64,000 bases of DNA from Streptacidiphilus neutrinimicus (lineage in GTDB: Bacteria > Actinomycetota > Actinomycetes > Streptomycetales > Streptomycetaceae). Positions 1 to 7,218 of the stretch are shown in pieces (the stretch's first letter is position 1; the number at the start of each line of letters is the position of its first letter). A model generated the notes under the pieces. The model ran no database searches. It saw only the letters and a program-made list of their open reading frames with translations, and had not been told where the DNA came from. The stretch is taken from positions 34,057-98,056 of the forward strand of contig NZ_BBPO01000027.1 in NCBI RefSeq assembly GCF_000787815.1, written 5' to 3'. The position numbers and the translations under genes are program-made.

Positions 1-1
1 G

Positions 2-301
2 GGCAGCGTCGACTTCATCACCACGCTGGCCTGCACCGCGATCCAGGCCGGCCTCAGCCCGAACCAGGTCGGCATCGGCGTCCCCGCGTCGAGCAGCGCG
101 GCCGGCAGCGGCTACGTCTCGCCGACCGTCGTCGAGAACGCCCTGAACTGCCTGGCCAAGGGGACGGGCTGCGGCACCTTCAAGCCCAGCACCACCTGGC
201 CGACCATCGGCGGCGTGATGACCTGGTCGACCAACTGGGACGCCAGCAACGGCAACCAGTTCGCGAACAGCGAGGGCGCGTTCACCAACGCGATGCCCTG
301 A
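2..301 (+). CDS. C-terminal part of a GH18 chitinase (5' end outside window)
   Basis: The open frame enters at the left edge and ends in TGA at 299-301, giving 99 residues. The segment contains IQAGLSPNQVGIGVPASSSA and, near the end, GGVMTWSTNWDA, which match the last barrel strands of bacterial glycoside hydrolase family 18 chitinases (the tryptophan in the GxMTWS segment lines the substrate cleft). The catalytic DxxDxDxE motif would lie upstream and is not visible. Such enzymes are secreted by streptomycetes and cleave beta-1,4 links in chitin. There is no carbohydrate-binding module after the catalytic domain; one could be N-terminal. A strong hairpin follows the stop. Family assignment is by pattern recognition. 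Confidence 0.75.
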   Translation, partial: GSVDFITTLACTAIQAGLSPNQVGIGVPASSSAAGSGYVSPTVVENALNCLAKGTGCGTFKPSTTWPTIGGVMTWSTNWDASNGNQFANSEGAFTNAMP

Positions 302-316
302 CCGGTGGGAGCCGAG

Positions 317-352
317 AGGCCCGGCGCTCCGAGGGGGAGCGCCGGGCCTTTC
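317..352 (+). terminator. Rho-independent terminator after the chitinase gene
   Basis: A perfect 14-bp inverted repeat (317-330 with 336-349) encloses a 5-nt loop and is followed by TTTCC. It lies 15 bp after the chitinase stop and upstream of the deaminase gene, so it should end the chitinase transcript. Confidence 0.8.
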
Positions 353-421
353 CGCGCCCGCGGCACGCTGGCAGGATGGGCGAGCACCGTTGCAAGGCGT
401 GCAACCGAGAAGGAGCCGTTC

Positions 422-1684
422 ATGGACCAGGCCGCGCTCGACGCGCTGGGCGAGACCGTCGTCGACTGGCGTTTCAAGGGCATGCCGATGGGCGTGGACC
501 CGACCGTGAACCAGATGCGCGACGCGAAGCTCGATCTCTTCGAGGACGGTTTCGTCACCCCGCTGCTCACCCTGGACGCGGCCGCGCTCGGCCACAACCT
601 GGAGCTGATGGCCTCCTGGGCACGGACCCACGGCCTCGCCCACGCCCCGCACGGCAAGACGCCGCTCGCGCCGCAGCTGTTCCAGCGGCAGTTGGAGCTG
701 GGCGCGTGGGGCATCACCGCCGCGACACCGAGCCACATGCAGATGTACCGGCACTTCGGCGTGAACCGGATCTTCCTCGGGAACGAACTCGTCGACGCCG
801 CCGCGCTGCGCTGGCTCAGCGCGGAGCTGGAGCGTGATCCCGAGTTCCGCTTCGTCTGTTATGTCGACTCGGTTCACGGGGTAGAGCTGATGGACGCGGC
901 GCTCACGCACCGCGTCGACGTCGTGGTCGAGCTCGGAGCGGTCGGTTCACGCACCGGGGTGCGGTCCTGGGCCGAGGCGGACGAGGTGGCCAGGGCCGTC
1001 CGGGGCTCTCAGCGGCTGCGCCTGGTCGGCGTCGCGGGCTACGAGGGCACCCTGGCCGGCGTGGACGAGACGCGCGCCGCCGTCCGGGACTGGCTGCAGG
1101 AGCTGGTGAACACCGCGCACCTCTTCGACGCGCACGGGTACTTCGCCGACGCCGAGGAGATCGTCGTCAGCGCGGGCGGCAGCGAGCACTTCGACCTGGT
1201 CGCGGAGGCCCTCACCGAGAACGCGCTGGAGCTGTCCCGCCCGGTGCTGCGGCTGCTGCGCGCGGGGGCCTACGTCACTCACGACCATCTCCACTACGCG
1301 AAGATCACCCCGTTGACGGAGGAGACAGAACGCTTCCTCCCGGCGCTGAAGCTGTGGGCGCAGGTCGTCTCCCGGCCGGAGCCCGGCCTCGCGCTGCTCA
1401 ACGCGGGCAAGCGGGACGTCCCCTACGACCTCGGCCTGCCGATCCCACTGCAGGTGCGCGACGCCCAGGACGGCCTGCTGCGCCGGGCCGAGGGCTTGAG
1501 CGTGACCAAGCTCTCCGACCAGCACGCCTTCGTAGCCATCGCTCCGGAGGCCCGGGTCGAGGTCGGCGACTGGGTCGCCCTCGGGCTGTCGCACCCGTGC
1601 ACCGCCTTGGAGAAGTGGCCGCTCATCCCCGTCGTGCAGCCGGACGGCCGGACCGTCGTCGACTACATCCGCACATTCTTCTGA
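422..1684 (+). CDS. PLP-dependent amino acid deaminase (D-serine dehydratase/alanine racemase-fold type III)
   Basis: This 420-residue protein belongs to the fold-type III PLP enzymes with an alanine racemase-like N-terminal barrel (D-serine dehydratase/D-threonine aldolase group). The start at 422 is chosen because GAGAAGGAG lies just upstream and the earlier in-frame codons overlap the terminator. The probable PLP lysine is in HAPHGKTPLAPQ, near residue 75. The C-terminal metal-binding-type domain includes SDQHAFVAI and GLSHPCTALEKW, resembling the His/Cys zinc site of eukaryote-type D-serine dehydratases. It is followed after 16 bp by an N-acyl-D-amino-acid deacylase, so it probably deaminates or dehydrates the D-amino acid that the deacylase frees. 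The exact substrate cannot be read from sequence. Confidence 0.8.
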   Translation: MDQAALDALGETVVDWRFKGMPMGVDPTVNQMRDAKLDLFEDGFVTPLLTLDAAALGHNLELMASWARTHGLAHAPHGKTPLAPQLFQRQLELGAWGITAATPSHMQMYRHFGVNRIFLGNELVDAAALRWLSAELERDPEFRFVCYVDSVHGVELMDAALTHRVDVVVELGAVGSRTGVRSWAEADEVARAVRGSQRLRLVGVAGYEGTLAGVDETRAAVRDWLQELVNTAHLFDAHGYFADAEEIVVSAGGSEHFDLVAEALTENALELSRPVLRLLRAGAYVTHDHLHYAKITPLTEETERFLPALKLWAQVVSRPEPGLALLNAGKRDVPYDLGLPIPLQVRDAQDGLLRRAEGLSVTKLSDQHAFVAIAPEARVEVGDWVALGLSHPCTALEKWPLIPVVQPDGRTVVDYIRTFF

Positions 1685-1700
1685 TGAACCAGGAAGGCTG

Positions 1701-3335
1701 ATGCCCTCACCCCGGACCGTCCTGCGCGGCGCGCTCGTCGTCGACGGCAGCGGCGGCGCGCCCTACCGCGCCGACGCCGTTCTCGACGAAGGCCGCGTCT
1801 CCGCGCTGCACCGTGAGGGCGATCCGGGGCCCCGGCCCGGCGGCGGCCGGGTCCTCGACGTGGACGGGCTGGCGCTCACGCCCGGCTTCGTCGACATGCA
1901 CGCGCACTCCGACCTGGCCCTGTTGACCGACCCGGGCCACGAGGCGAAGGTCGCCCAGGGCGTCACCCTGGAGGTGCTCGGCCAGGACGGGCTCTCGTAC
2001 GCGCCCGTCGACGACACGACCCTGGCCGGTCTGCGCCGTCAACTCGCCGGCTGGAACGGGGACCCGTCGGACGCGGACTTCGACTGGAACTGGCGCAGCG
2101 TCGGCGAGTACCTGGCCCGACTCGACGCCCGGGGCATCGCCGTCAACGCCGCCTACCTGGTTCCGCAGGGGACGCTGCGCGCGCTGGTGCTCGGCTGGGA
2201 GGACCGCCGGGCCACACCCGGCGAGCTGGACCGGATGCGGCGGCTTCTCGCGCAGGGCCTCGACCAGGGCGCGGTCGGCATGTCCTCCGGGCTGACGTAC
2301 ACACCGGGCATGTACGCCGACGCCGCCGAACTCACCGCGCTGTGCGAGGTGGTGGCGGCCCACGGCGGCTACTGGTGCCCGCACCACCGCTCCTACGGAG
2401 CGGGCGCGCTGGAGGCCTACGCGGAGGTCGTCGCCATCGCCCGCGCCTCCGGCTGCGCGCTGCACCTGGCCCACGCCACGATGAACTTCGAGGTCAACCG
2501 CGGTCGCGCCGGCGAGCTGCTGTCCCTCGTCGACGCCGCCCTCGCCGACGGCGTCGACCTGACCCTGGACAGCTACCCCTACCTCCCCGGCTCGACCACC
2601 CTCGCCGCGCTGCTCCCGGGCTGGGCGGCCGCGGGCGGACCGGCGAGGACGCTGCGCCGTCTCGCGGATCCCGCGGCACGGGCGCGCATCCGCGCCGACC
2701 TGGAGGTGCACGGCTCCGACGGTTGTCACGGCGTCATCGCCGACTGGGACACGGTGCAGGTCAGCGGCGTCCGCGAGCCCGCACTGCGCTCCGCGGTGGG
2801 CCTGACGGTCCGGCAGCTCGCACAGCGGGACGGCGTCGAGCCGTTCGAGGCGTTCGCAGGCCTGCTGCTCGACGACGGCCTCGGCACGACGATCCTGCAG
2901 CACGTCGGCCACGAGGAGAACGTCCGCGCCGTCATGCGCCATCCGGCGCACTGCGGCGGCAGCGACGGCCTGCTGACCGGCGACCGCCCGCATCCGCGCG
3001 CCTACGGCACCTTTCCCCGCTATCTCGGCGCCTACGTCCGGGAGGAGGGGGTCCTCTCCCTCCCGGAGGCCGTGCGCCACCTGTCCGCCAACCCGGCCCG
3101 CCGCCTCGGCCTCCCCGACCGCGGCCAGGTGCGCGAGGGCTGGGTCGCGGACCTGGTCCTGCTCGACCCGGGGACCGTCGCCGCGGAGGCGACGTTCGAG
3201 GATCCGCGCAGGACCCCGAGCGGGATCCCGTACGTGTTCGTGGGCGGCGTCGCGGTGATGGACGACGGACGACGGACCGACGCGCTGCCGGGCCGGGCGA
3301 TCACCCGACGTTCGTCGACTGGGACGCCGGCGTGA
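1701..3335 (+). CDS. N-acyl-D-amino-acid deacylase (D-aminoacylase, amidohydrolase superfamily)
   Basis: The 544-residue product hydrolyses N-acyl-D-amino acids to a D-amino acid and a carboxylate. Visible signatures are the amidohydrolase metal motif HAHSDL (residues about 67-72), the GQDGLSYAP segment, CPHHRSYG, HLAHATM, and the C-terminal block GGSDGLLTGDRPHPRAYGTF, which is typical of D-aminoacylases. Length is close to the usual 480-550. A small beta-sandwich is formed by the N- and C-terminal ends, as in urease-like amidohydrolases. The gene follows the PLP deaminase by 16 bp, and AGGAAGGCTG before the ATG may serve as ribosome binding site. Its last 35 bp overlap the convergent GH5-like gene tail to tail. 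Confidence 0.85.
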   Translation: MPSPRTVLRGALVVDGSGGAPYRADAVLDEGRVSALHREGDPGPRPGGGRVLDVDGLALTPGFVDMHAHSDLALLTDPGHEAKVAQGVTLEVLGQDGLSYAPVDDTTLAGLRRQLAGWNGDPSDADFDWNWRSVGEYLARLDARGIAVNAAYLVPQGTLRALVLGWEDRRATPGELDRMRRLLAQGLDQGAVGMSSGLTYTPGMYADAAELTALCEVVAAHGGYWCPHHRSYGAGALEAYAEVVAIARASGCALHLAHATMNFEVNRGRAGELLSLVDAALADGVDLTLDSYPYLPGSTTLAALLPGWAAAGGPARTLRRLADPAARARIRADLEVHGSDGCHGVIADWDTVQVSGVREPALRSAVGLTVRQLAQRDGVEPFEAFAGLLLDDGLGTTILQHVGHEENVRAVMRHPAHCGGSDGLLTGDRPHPRAYGTFPRYLGAYVREEGVLSLPEAVRHLSANPARRLGLPDRGQVREGWVADLVLLDPGTVAAEATFEDPRRTPSGIPYVFVGGVAVMDDGRRTDALPGRAITRRSSTGTPA

Positions 3336-4755
3336 GCCGCAGCGTGTGAACCGTCCCCGGCACGGGATGGGTGACCGTCAGGGCGAGGATGTGACGCGCT
3401 GGATCCCAGATGCCGGTGTACTCCGTGTCGAAGTCGATCTGCGGGCCGAACGGGAAGTCCGACGGCGGGAGATAGACCTCCGTCGGGCCGGTGACCCCGG
3501 CCTCGTCGCGGAACTGGAGCGTGAACGCGAGAATGCCCTTGTCGTAGTCGAAGGCCACCGGCGTTCCGGCGATCACCCGCGGGTACGCGGTCTGCAGGAC
3601 GTCCGCGATGTCCGCGCCCTTGCCGGGCCGCTGCCAGGGCGACCACGGGCCCGGCGCGGCCGTGCAGCAGGCCGAGCCCGCCATCAGGCTGTCGAGCAGC
3701 GCCTGCACGTGGTCGACGAAGAGGTGCGCGCCGGGTGCGGTGAAGTCCGCACCCCAACCGCTCACCAGGACCGGAGCGTTCAGGCGCTTGGCGGTCCGGG
3801 TGATCTGGATGGCCCAGGAGTTGAGGAAGCGGTCGGTCCAGAAGGCGCCGGTGCCGGTGTAGTTCCCGTTCGGGTCGACCGGTGCGGGGTAGAGCTGCGG
3901 GGCGTAGCCGATGCGGGCGTCGCCGTGGCGCGGGTCCGGCAGGTAGGGCAGGGCGCTCGGGAGCCCGGTGTCCGCGGACGCGGCCTCCGGCTCGACGAAG
4001 AGCCAGTGGCCCTGGTCGACGGCGCGGACGCGGGCGATGACGCGCTCGTAGAAGGCGGCCAGCGCACCCGTCTCGAAGCCAGGCCCCTGGAGGGATCCGC
4101 CCCAGGGGCGGTCCAGCAGGTCGAACCCCACGACGGCGTCGGCGGGCGGGAGCAGTCCGCCGCTGTGCGGGAGGTGCGCGGCCAGGTAGCTCGCGATGTG
4201 CGCCCAGGCCGCGGCGTAGCGGTCCTGGAGGTCGGGGGCGTCGTCGCGGGTGTGCCAGAACTCGTCGGCCGCGTGGATCCGGGCGGCGTCCACCGCGACC
4301 GGGGCGGACGCGGTGCCGGGCGGCGGACCGTAGGCGTCCTGGGTCATCGCGAGTACCACGTGGTCGCCCACGGCGGTGTCCTGCTCGACGCGCCGGACGA
4401 GCCCGGCGAGGTAGGCGTCGTCGTAGTGGCCCGGGCTCGGCTCGACGCCGCTCCAGTGCAGCAGGATCCGGGAGAAGTCGTCCCCGAGCAGCCCGTACTC
4501 GTCGGCTGCTTCATCCGCCGGCGACGCGCTCGCGGACGCCGACGCGGACGCCGACGAGGCGGGCGCGCCGGGCGCGGACGCGGGGGCGTCGTCCGTGTTC
4601 AGGCCGTAGAGGATCAGCGCCCGGCCCCGGGCGTCCGTCAGGAAGCGCGGCGTCGTCGCCCCGACCGCCGCGGGCGTGCCGAGCCGCACCAGCAGCCCCG
4701 CCGCGCAGGCCAGGACCGCCAGTCCCGTGAGCCATCGACGCGCACGTCCGCGCAC
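3301..4755 (-). CDS. Secreted GH5-like (endoglycoceramidase-related) protein lacking both catalytic glutamates
   Basis: The 484-residue protein starts at a GTG and has a signal peptide (RGRARRW then a hydrophobic stretch to about residue 33). The body follows the GH5 endoglycoceramidase/cellulase plan: SRILLHWSGVEPSPGHYDDA, AMTQDAYG, GFDLLDRPWG, HWLFVEPEA, and VLVSGWGADF. In active enzymes the acid/base Glu sits in an NEP motif and the nucleophile Glu in a GEFG/SEWG-type motif. Here these read D-R216-P and S-G333-W-G, so both glutamates are replaced. A Ser/Ala repeat linker lies near residues 63-78. It is probably a non-catalytic carbohydrate- or lipid-binding relative; a shifted active site is possible. 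The stop overlaps the deacylase gene by 35 bp. Confidence 0.7.
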   Translation of the reverse strand: MRGRARRWLTGLAVLACAAGLLVRLGTPAAVGATTPRFLTDARGRALILYGLNTDDAPASAPGAPASSASASASASASPADEAADEYGLLGDDFSRILLHWSGVEPSPGHYDDAYLAGLVRRVEQDTAVGDHVVLAMTQDAYGPPPGTASAPVAVDAARIHAADEFWHTRDDAPDLQDRYAAAWAHIASYLAAHLPHSGGLLPPADAVVGFDLLDRPWGGSLQGPGFETGALAAFYERVIARVRAVDQGHWLFVEPEAASADTGLPSALPYLPDPRHGDARIGYAPQLYPAPVDPNGNYTGTGAFWTDRFLNSWAIQITRTAKRLNAPVLVSGWGADFTAPGAHLFVDHVQALLDSLMAGSACCTAAPGPWSPWQRPGKGADIADVLQTAYPRVIAGTPVAFDYDKGILAFTLQFRDEAGVTGPTEVYLPPSDFPFGPQIDFDTEYTGIWDPARHILALTVTHPVPGTVHTLRLTPASQSTNVG

Positions 4756-4839
4756 CCCTCACCCCCGTGCAGTCATGGTGATCGTAGATCCACTACCTGG
4801 AAGCGCGCAGGGAGTCGTCCTGATTCTGTATCAACATCG

Positions 4840-4861
4840 ACGCGCACCGGCCGGTGCGCGT
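4840..4861. promoter_or_regulatory. 22-bp perfect palindrome between divergent genes
   Basis: A fully symmetric 22-bp sequence centred on CCGGCCGG lies 22 bp before the ATG of the membrane protein gene and 85 bp before the GH5-like gene. It could be an operator for either promoter or a cruciform/hairpin. No regulator gene is adjacent. Confidence 0.45.
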
Positions 4862-4882
4862 GCGCACGGGTAAAGTCCGGCC

Positions 4883-5503
4883 ATGACCCCGCGCCTGGAC
4901 CGGCCCCGTTCCGTGCTGCTCGCGGGCCTGGCCGCGGCCCTGCTGCTGGTGCTGGCCCTCGGCACGGGCACGGTGTGGCTGCGGCTGACGGACGCGTTCC
5001 CCTCGGTGCTGCGCGACGCGGCCCTCGGGGTGCCGCCGTTCCTGCCGGGGCTGCGCCCGGATCCGCGCGGGGACAGCACCTGGGCGTTCACCCTCTCGGA
5101 GGATTTCGCGGCACTGCTGCTGGTCGGCTCCGTCGCGCTGCGGCTCCGTCGCCACGTGGTGCGCCATCCCTACGCGGGCGCGCTGCGGCGGTTGGGCGCG
5201 GCCTGGTCCGCGGTAGTGCTGGGCGGGGCGGTCGCCGGGGTGTTCCGTGGGCTCGCGCTGGCGCGGATGACCGGCGCGGCGCCGCTCGGCTGGACGGTCC
5301 ATCCGCTCGCCGGAGCCGTGGCGGGTGCGGTCTGGGGCGTGCTGCTGGGCTGGACGGTCGGCCTGGCCGCCGCGCTCGTCGGCAACCGCCGACTGCGGCA
5401 GCTGCGGCCGTCGGGCACGGCCGCCGCGCCGGCGGCGCGCCTCTCCCACGTCCCCCTCCCACATGGTGAAAATCACCGCGCGGCGGGTATGGCGAGGCAC
5501 TAG
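4883..5503 (+). CDS. Hypothetical four-helix membrane protein
   Basis: I do not recognise this 206-residue protein. It has an N-terminal membrane helix (residues about 12-33), a second hydrophobic segment around the stretch DFAALLLVGSVALRL, and two more near residues 110-130 and 145-170, with Arg-rich ends between them. The arrangement suggests a small integral membrane protein with no catalytic motif. A TAAAGT hexamer 10 bp before the ATG and no clear Shine-Dalgarno suggest a leaderless or short-leader transcript. It ends 11 bp before the alanine aminotransferase start, so the two may be co-transcribed. Confidence 0.6.
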   Translation: MTPRLDRPRSVLLAGLAAALLLVLALGTGTVWLRLTDAFPSVLRDAALGVPPFLPGLRPDPRGDSTWAFTLSEDFAALLLVGSVALRLRRHVVRHPYAGALRRLGAAWSAVVLGGAVAGVFRGLALARMTGAAPLGWTVHPLAGAVAGAVWGVLLGWTVGLAAALVGNRRLRQLRPSGTAAAPAARLSHVPLPHGENHRAAGMARH

Positions 5504-5514
5504 GCTGCATCGGT

Positions 5515-6729
5515 ATGCAGGTGATCCAGTCCAGCAAGCTCGCCAACGTCTGCTACGACATCCGCGGCCCGATCCTCGACGAGGCCATGCGGCTTGAGGA
5601 CGAGGGCCACCGCATCCTGAAGCTGAACACCGGGAACCCGGCGCCGTTCGGCTTCGAGGCGCCGCCGGAGATCCTGCAGGACATCCTCCGCAACCTCGCC
5701 GGGGCGCACGGCTACGGCGACTCCAAGGGCCTGCTCTCCGCCCGGCGCGCCGTGGTGATGCACTACGAGGAGCGCGGCCTGCACGGCCTGGGCGTCGAGG
5801 ACGTCTACATCGGCAACGGCGTCTCCGAGTTGATCCAGATGGCCATGCAGGCGCTGCTGGACGACGGCGACGAGATCCTCGTCCCCTCCCCCGACTACCC
5901 GCTGTGGACGGCGTCGATCAGCCTGTCCGGGGGGACGGCGGTGCACTACCGCTGCGACGAGCAGTCCGACTGGTTCCCCGACCTCGCGGACATCGAGTCG
6001 AAGATCACCGACCGCACCCGCGGCATCGTGATCATCAACCCGAACAACCCGACCGGCGCGGTCTATCCGGTCGAGCTGCTGGAGGGCCTGGTCGGCATCG
6101 CCCGCCGGCACAACCTGATCGTCTACTCGGACGAGATCTACGACAAGATCCTCTATGACGACGCCGAGCACACCTCCACCGCCGTGCTCGCCCCCGACCT
6201 GCTCTGCCTGACCTTCAACGGCATGTCCAAGGCCTACCGGGTGGCCGGCTTCCGCAGCGGCTGGATGACCATCTCCGGCCCGAAGGAGGAGGCCCGCAGC
6301 TACATCGAGGGCCTGACCACGCTGGCCACCATGCGCCTGTGCGCCAACATGCCCTCGCAGCACGCGATCGCCGCCGCGCTCGGCGGGCGTCAGTCGATCA
6401 AGGACCTGATCCTCCCCGGCGGCCGGCTGCGCGAGCAGCGCGACATCGCCTGGAAGATGCTGAACGACATCCCCGGTGTGTCCTGCGTCAAGCCCAAGGG
6501 CGCGCTCTACGCCTTCCCACGGCTGGACCCGAAGGTCTACAAGATCAAGGACGACGCCCAGATGGTGCTGGACCTGCTCAAGCAGCAGCACATCTACGTC
6601 GTCCAGGGCACCGGGTTCAACTGGCCCGACCCGGACCACTTCCGCCTGGTCACGCTGCCGCACGCGGAGGATCTGAGCGAGGCGATCGAGAAGATCGGCG
6701 TCTTCCTGTCGACGTACGCGCAGCCCTAG
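5515..6729 (+). CDS. alaA: Alanine aminotransferase (glutamate-pyruvate transaminase, AlaA type)
   Basis: The 404-residue protein is a fold-type I, class I/II aminotransferase that interconverts pyruvate plus glutamate with alanine plus 2-oxoglutarate. It matches the AlaA pattern from end to end: SSKLANVCYDIRGPILDEA at the N-terminus, LNTGNPAPFGFEAPPEIL, IGNGVSELIQMAMQALL, PSPDYPLWTASISLSGG, the PLP-binding NPNNPTGAVY, SDEIYDKILYDDAEH, and the Schiff-base lysine in FNGMSKAYRVAGFRSGW. Length equals the E. coli enzyme to within a residue or two. The start at 5515 coincides with the conserved N-terminus. It is cytoplasmic and part of central nitrogen metabolism. Confidence 0.92.
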   Translation: MQVIQSSKLANVCYDIRGPILDEAMRLEDEGHRILKLNTGNPAPFGFEAPPEILQDILRNLAGAHGYGDSKGLLSARRAVVMHYEERGLHGLGVEDVYIGNGVSELIQMAMQALLDDGDEILVPSPDYPLWTASISLSGGTAVHYRCDEQSDWFPDLADIESKITDRTRGIVIINPNNPTGAVYPVELLEGLVGIARRHNLIVYSDEIYDKILYDDAEHTSTAVLAPDLLCLTFNGMSKAYRVAGFRSGWMTISGPKEEARSYIEGLTTLATMRLCANMPSQHAIAAALGGRQSIKDLILPGGRLREQRDIAWKMLNDIPGVSCVKPKGALYAFPRLDPKVYKIKDDAQMVLDLLKQQHIYVVQGTGFNWPDPDHFRLVTLPHAEDLSEAIEKIGVFLSTYAQP

Positions 6730-6766
6730 GGGCCGGGGCGTCCACGCCTCAAAACGGAATCTTCTT

Positions 6767-6781
6767 TTAGACAAAGTCTAA
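6767..6781. promoter_or_regulatory. TTAGAC-AAA-GTCTAA palindromic operator in an AT-rich promoter
   Basis: A perfect 6-3-6 inverted repeat lies inside an unusually AT-rich stretch (6751-6790), followed by TTATGCT, which can serve as a -10 element, 14 bp before the next ATG. The shape resembles Fur/PerR-family operators of actinobacteria, but the regulator is not encoded nearby, so this is inference. Confidence 0.5.
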
Positions 6782-6795
6782 GTTATGCTGTTCGC

Positions 6796-7197
6796 ATGTA
6801 CGAGCAGCCCAAGACCCGTCCTGTCGTACGTCGGTCGCGGCAGTCCCAGACGCCGAGCACGCCCGTGCCTGCTCTCAGCGGGCTGCGCGGACAACTGGCG
6901 GGCCACCTGGCGGCGCTCCTCGACGTCACGCGCGAGCTGCACACGCGCACCGGCGACCGCGCGCTGGAGGACGCCGCCGCGGCACTGACCACGCGCATCG
7001 CCGAGATCGGCGCGTGTCTTCCGCAGCGCGCCGCCGTCGCCTACCCCGCCGGGCTCCCCGCCCTGCACGCGCAGGCGTTCGACCTGGCCGGACGGGTGCT
7101 GGTGGTGGCCGCCGCCCAGCAGGACACCCGGACGGCGATACTCGCGTGCCGCCGTATGGACTTCCATACGGCGGCACGCGAGTCGGTGATCTCCTGA
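6796..7197 (+). CDS. Hypothetical 133-residue helical protein
   Basis: I do not recognise this protein. It is Ala/Arg/Leu rich and mostly helical, with a basic N-terminus (PKTRPVVRRSRQSQ) and two amphipathic helices around residues 30-65 and 80-115; there is no signal peptide or membrane segment. No Shine-Dalgarno is visible and the -10-like TTATGCT is 7 bp away from the ATG, so the mRNA is probably leaderless. A perfect 6-3-6 palindrome covers the promoter. The last 14 codons or so coincide with a 44-bp palindrome, so the C-terminal residues (LACRRMDFHTAARES) are partly dictated by a hairpin. It ends in a second hairpin facing pckG. Confidence 0.55.
   Translation: MYEQPKTRPVVRRSRQSQTPSTPVPALSGLRGQLAGHLAALLDVTRELHTRTGDRALEDAAAALTTRIAEIGACLPQRAAVAYPAGLPALHAQAFDLAGRVLVVAAAQQDTRTAILACRRMDFHTAARESVIS
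7140..7183. repeat. 44-bp near-perfect palindrome inside the end of a coding sequence
   Basis: Arms 7140-7160 and 7163-7183 are exact reverse complements (21 bp) around a CT spacer. It is within the reading frame of the 133-residue protein and 36 bp from the stop of the convergent pckG, so it can form a hairpin in both mRNAs. It may act as a bidirectional terminator or RNA-stability element. Confidence 0.8.
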
Positions 7198-7210
7198 GCC
7201 TCGGCTCAGG
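7193..7210. terminator. Second hairpin between the convergent genes
   Basis: CCTGAGCC-TC-GGCTCAGG forms an 8-bp stem that includes the TGA stop of the upstream gene and lies 9 bp from the pckG stop. There is no T-tract, so with the preceding 44-bp palindrome it would be a terminator of the I-shaped, T-less kind common in high-GC actinobacteria. Confidence 0.55.
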
Positions 7211-7218
7211 CGCTCACC

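Noticed and set aside
305..421. N-terminal extension of the PLP deaminase to 305
   Set aside because: This stretch contains the chitinase terminator and a basic low-complexity peptide; the ATG at 422 has a proper ribosome binding site.
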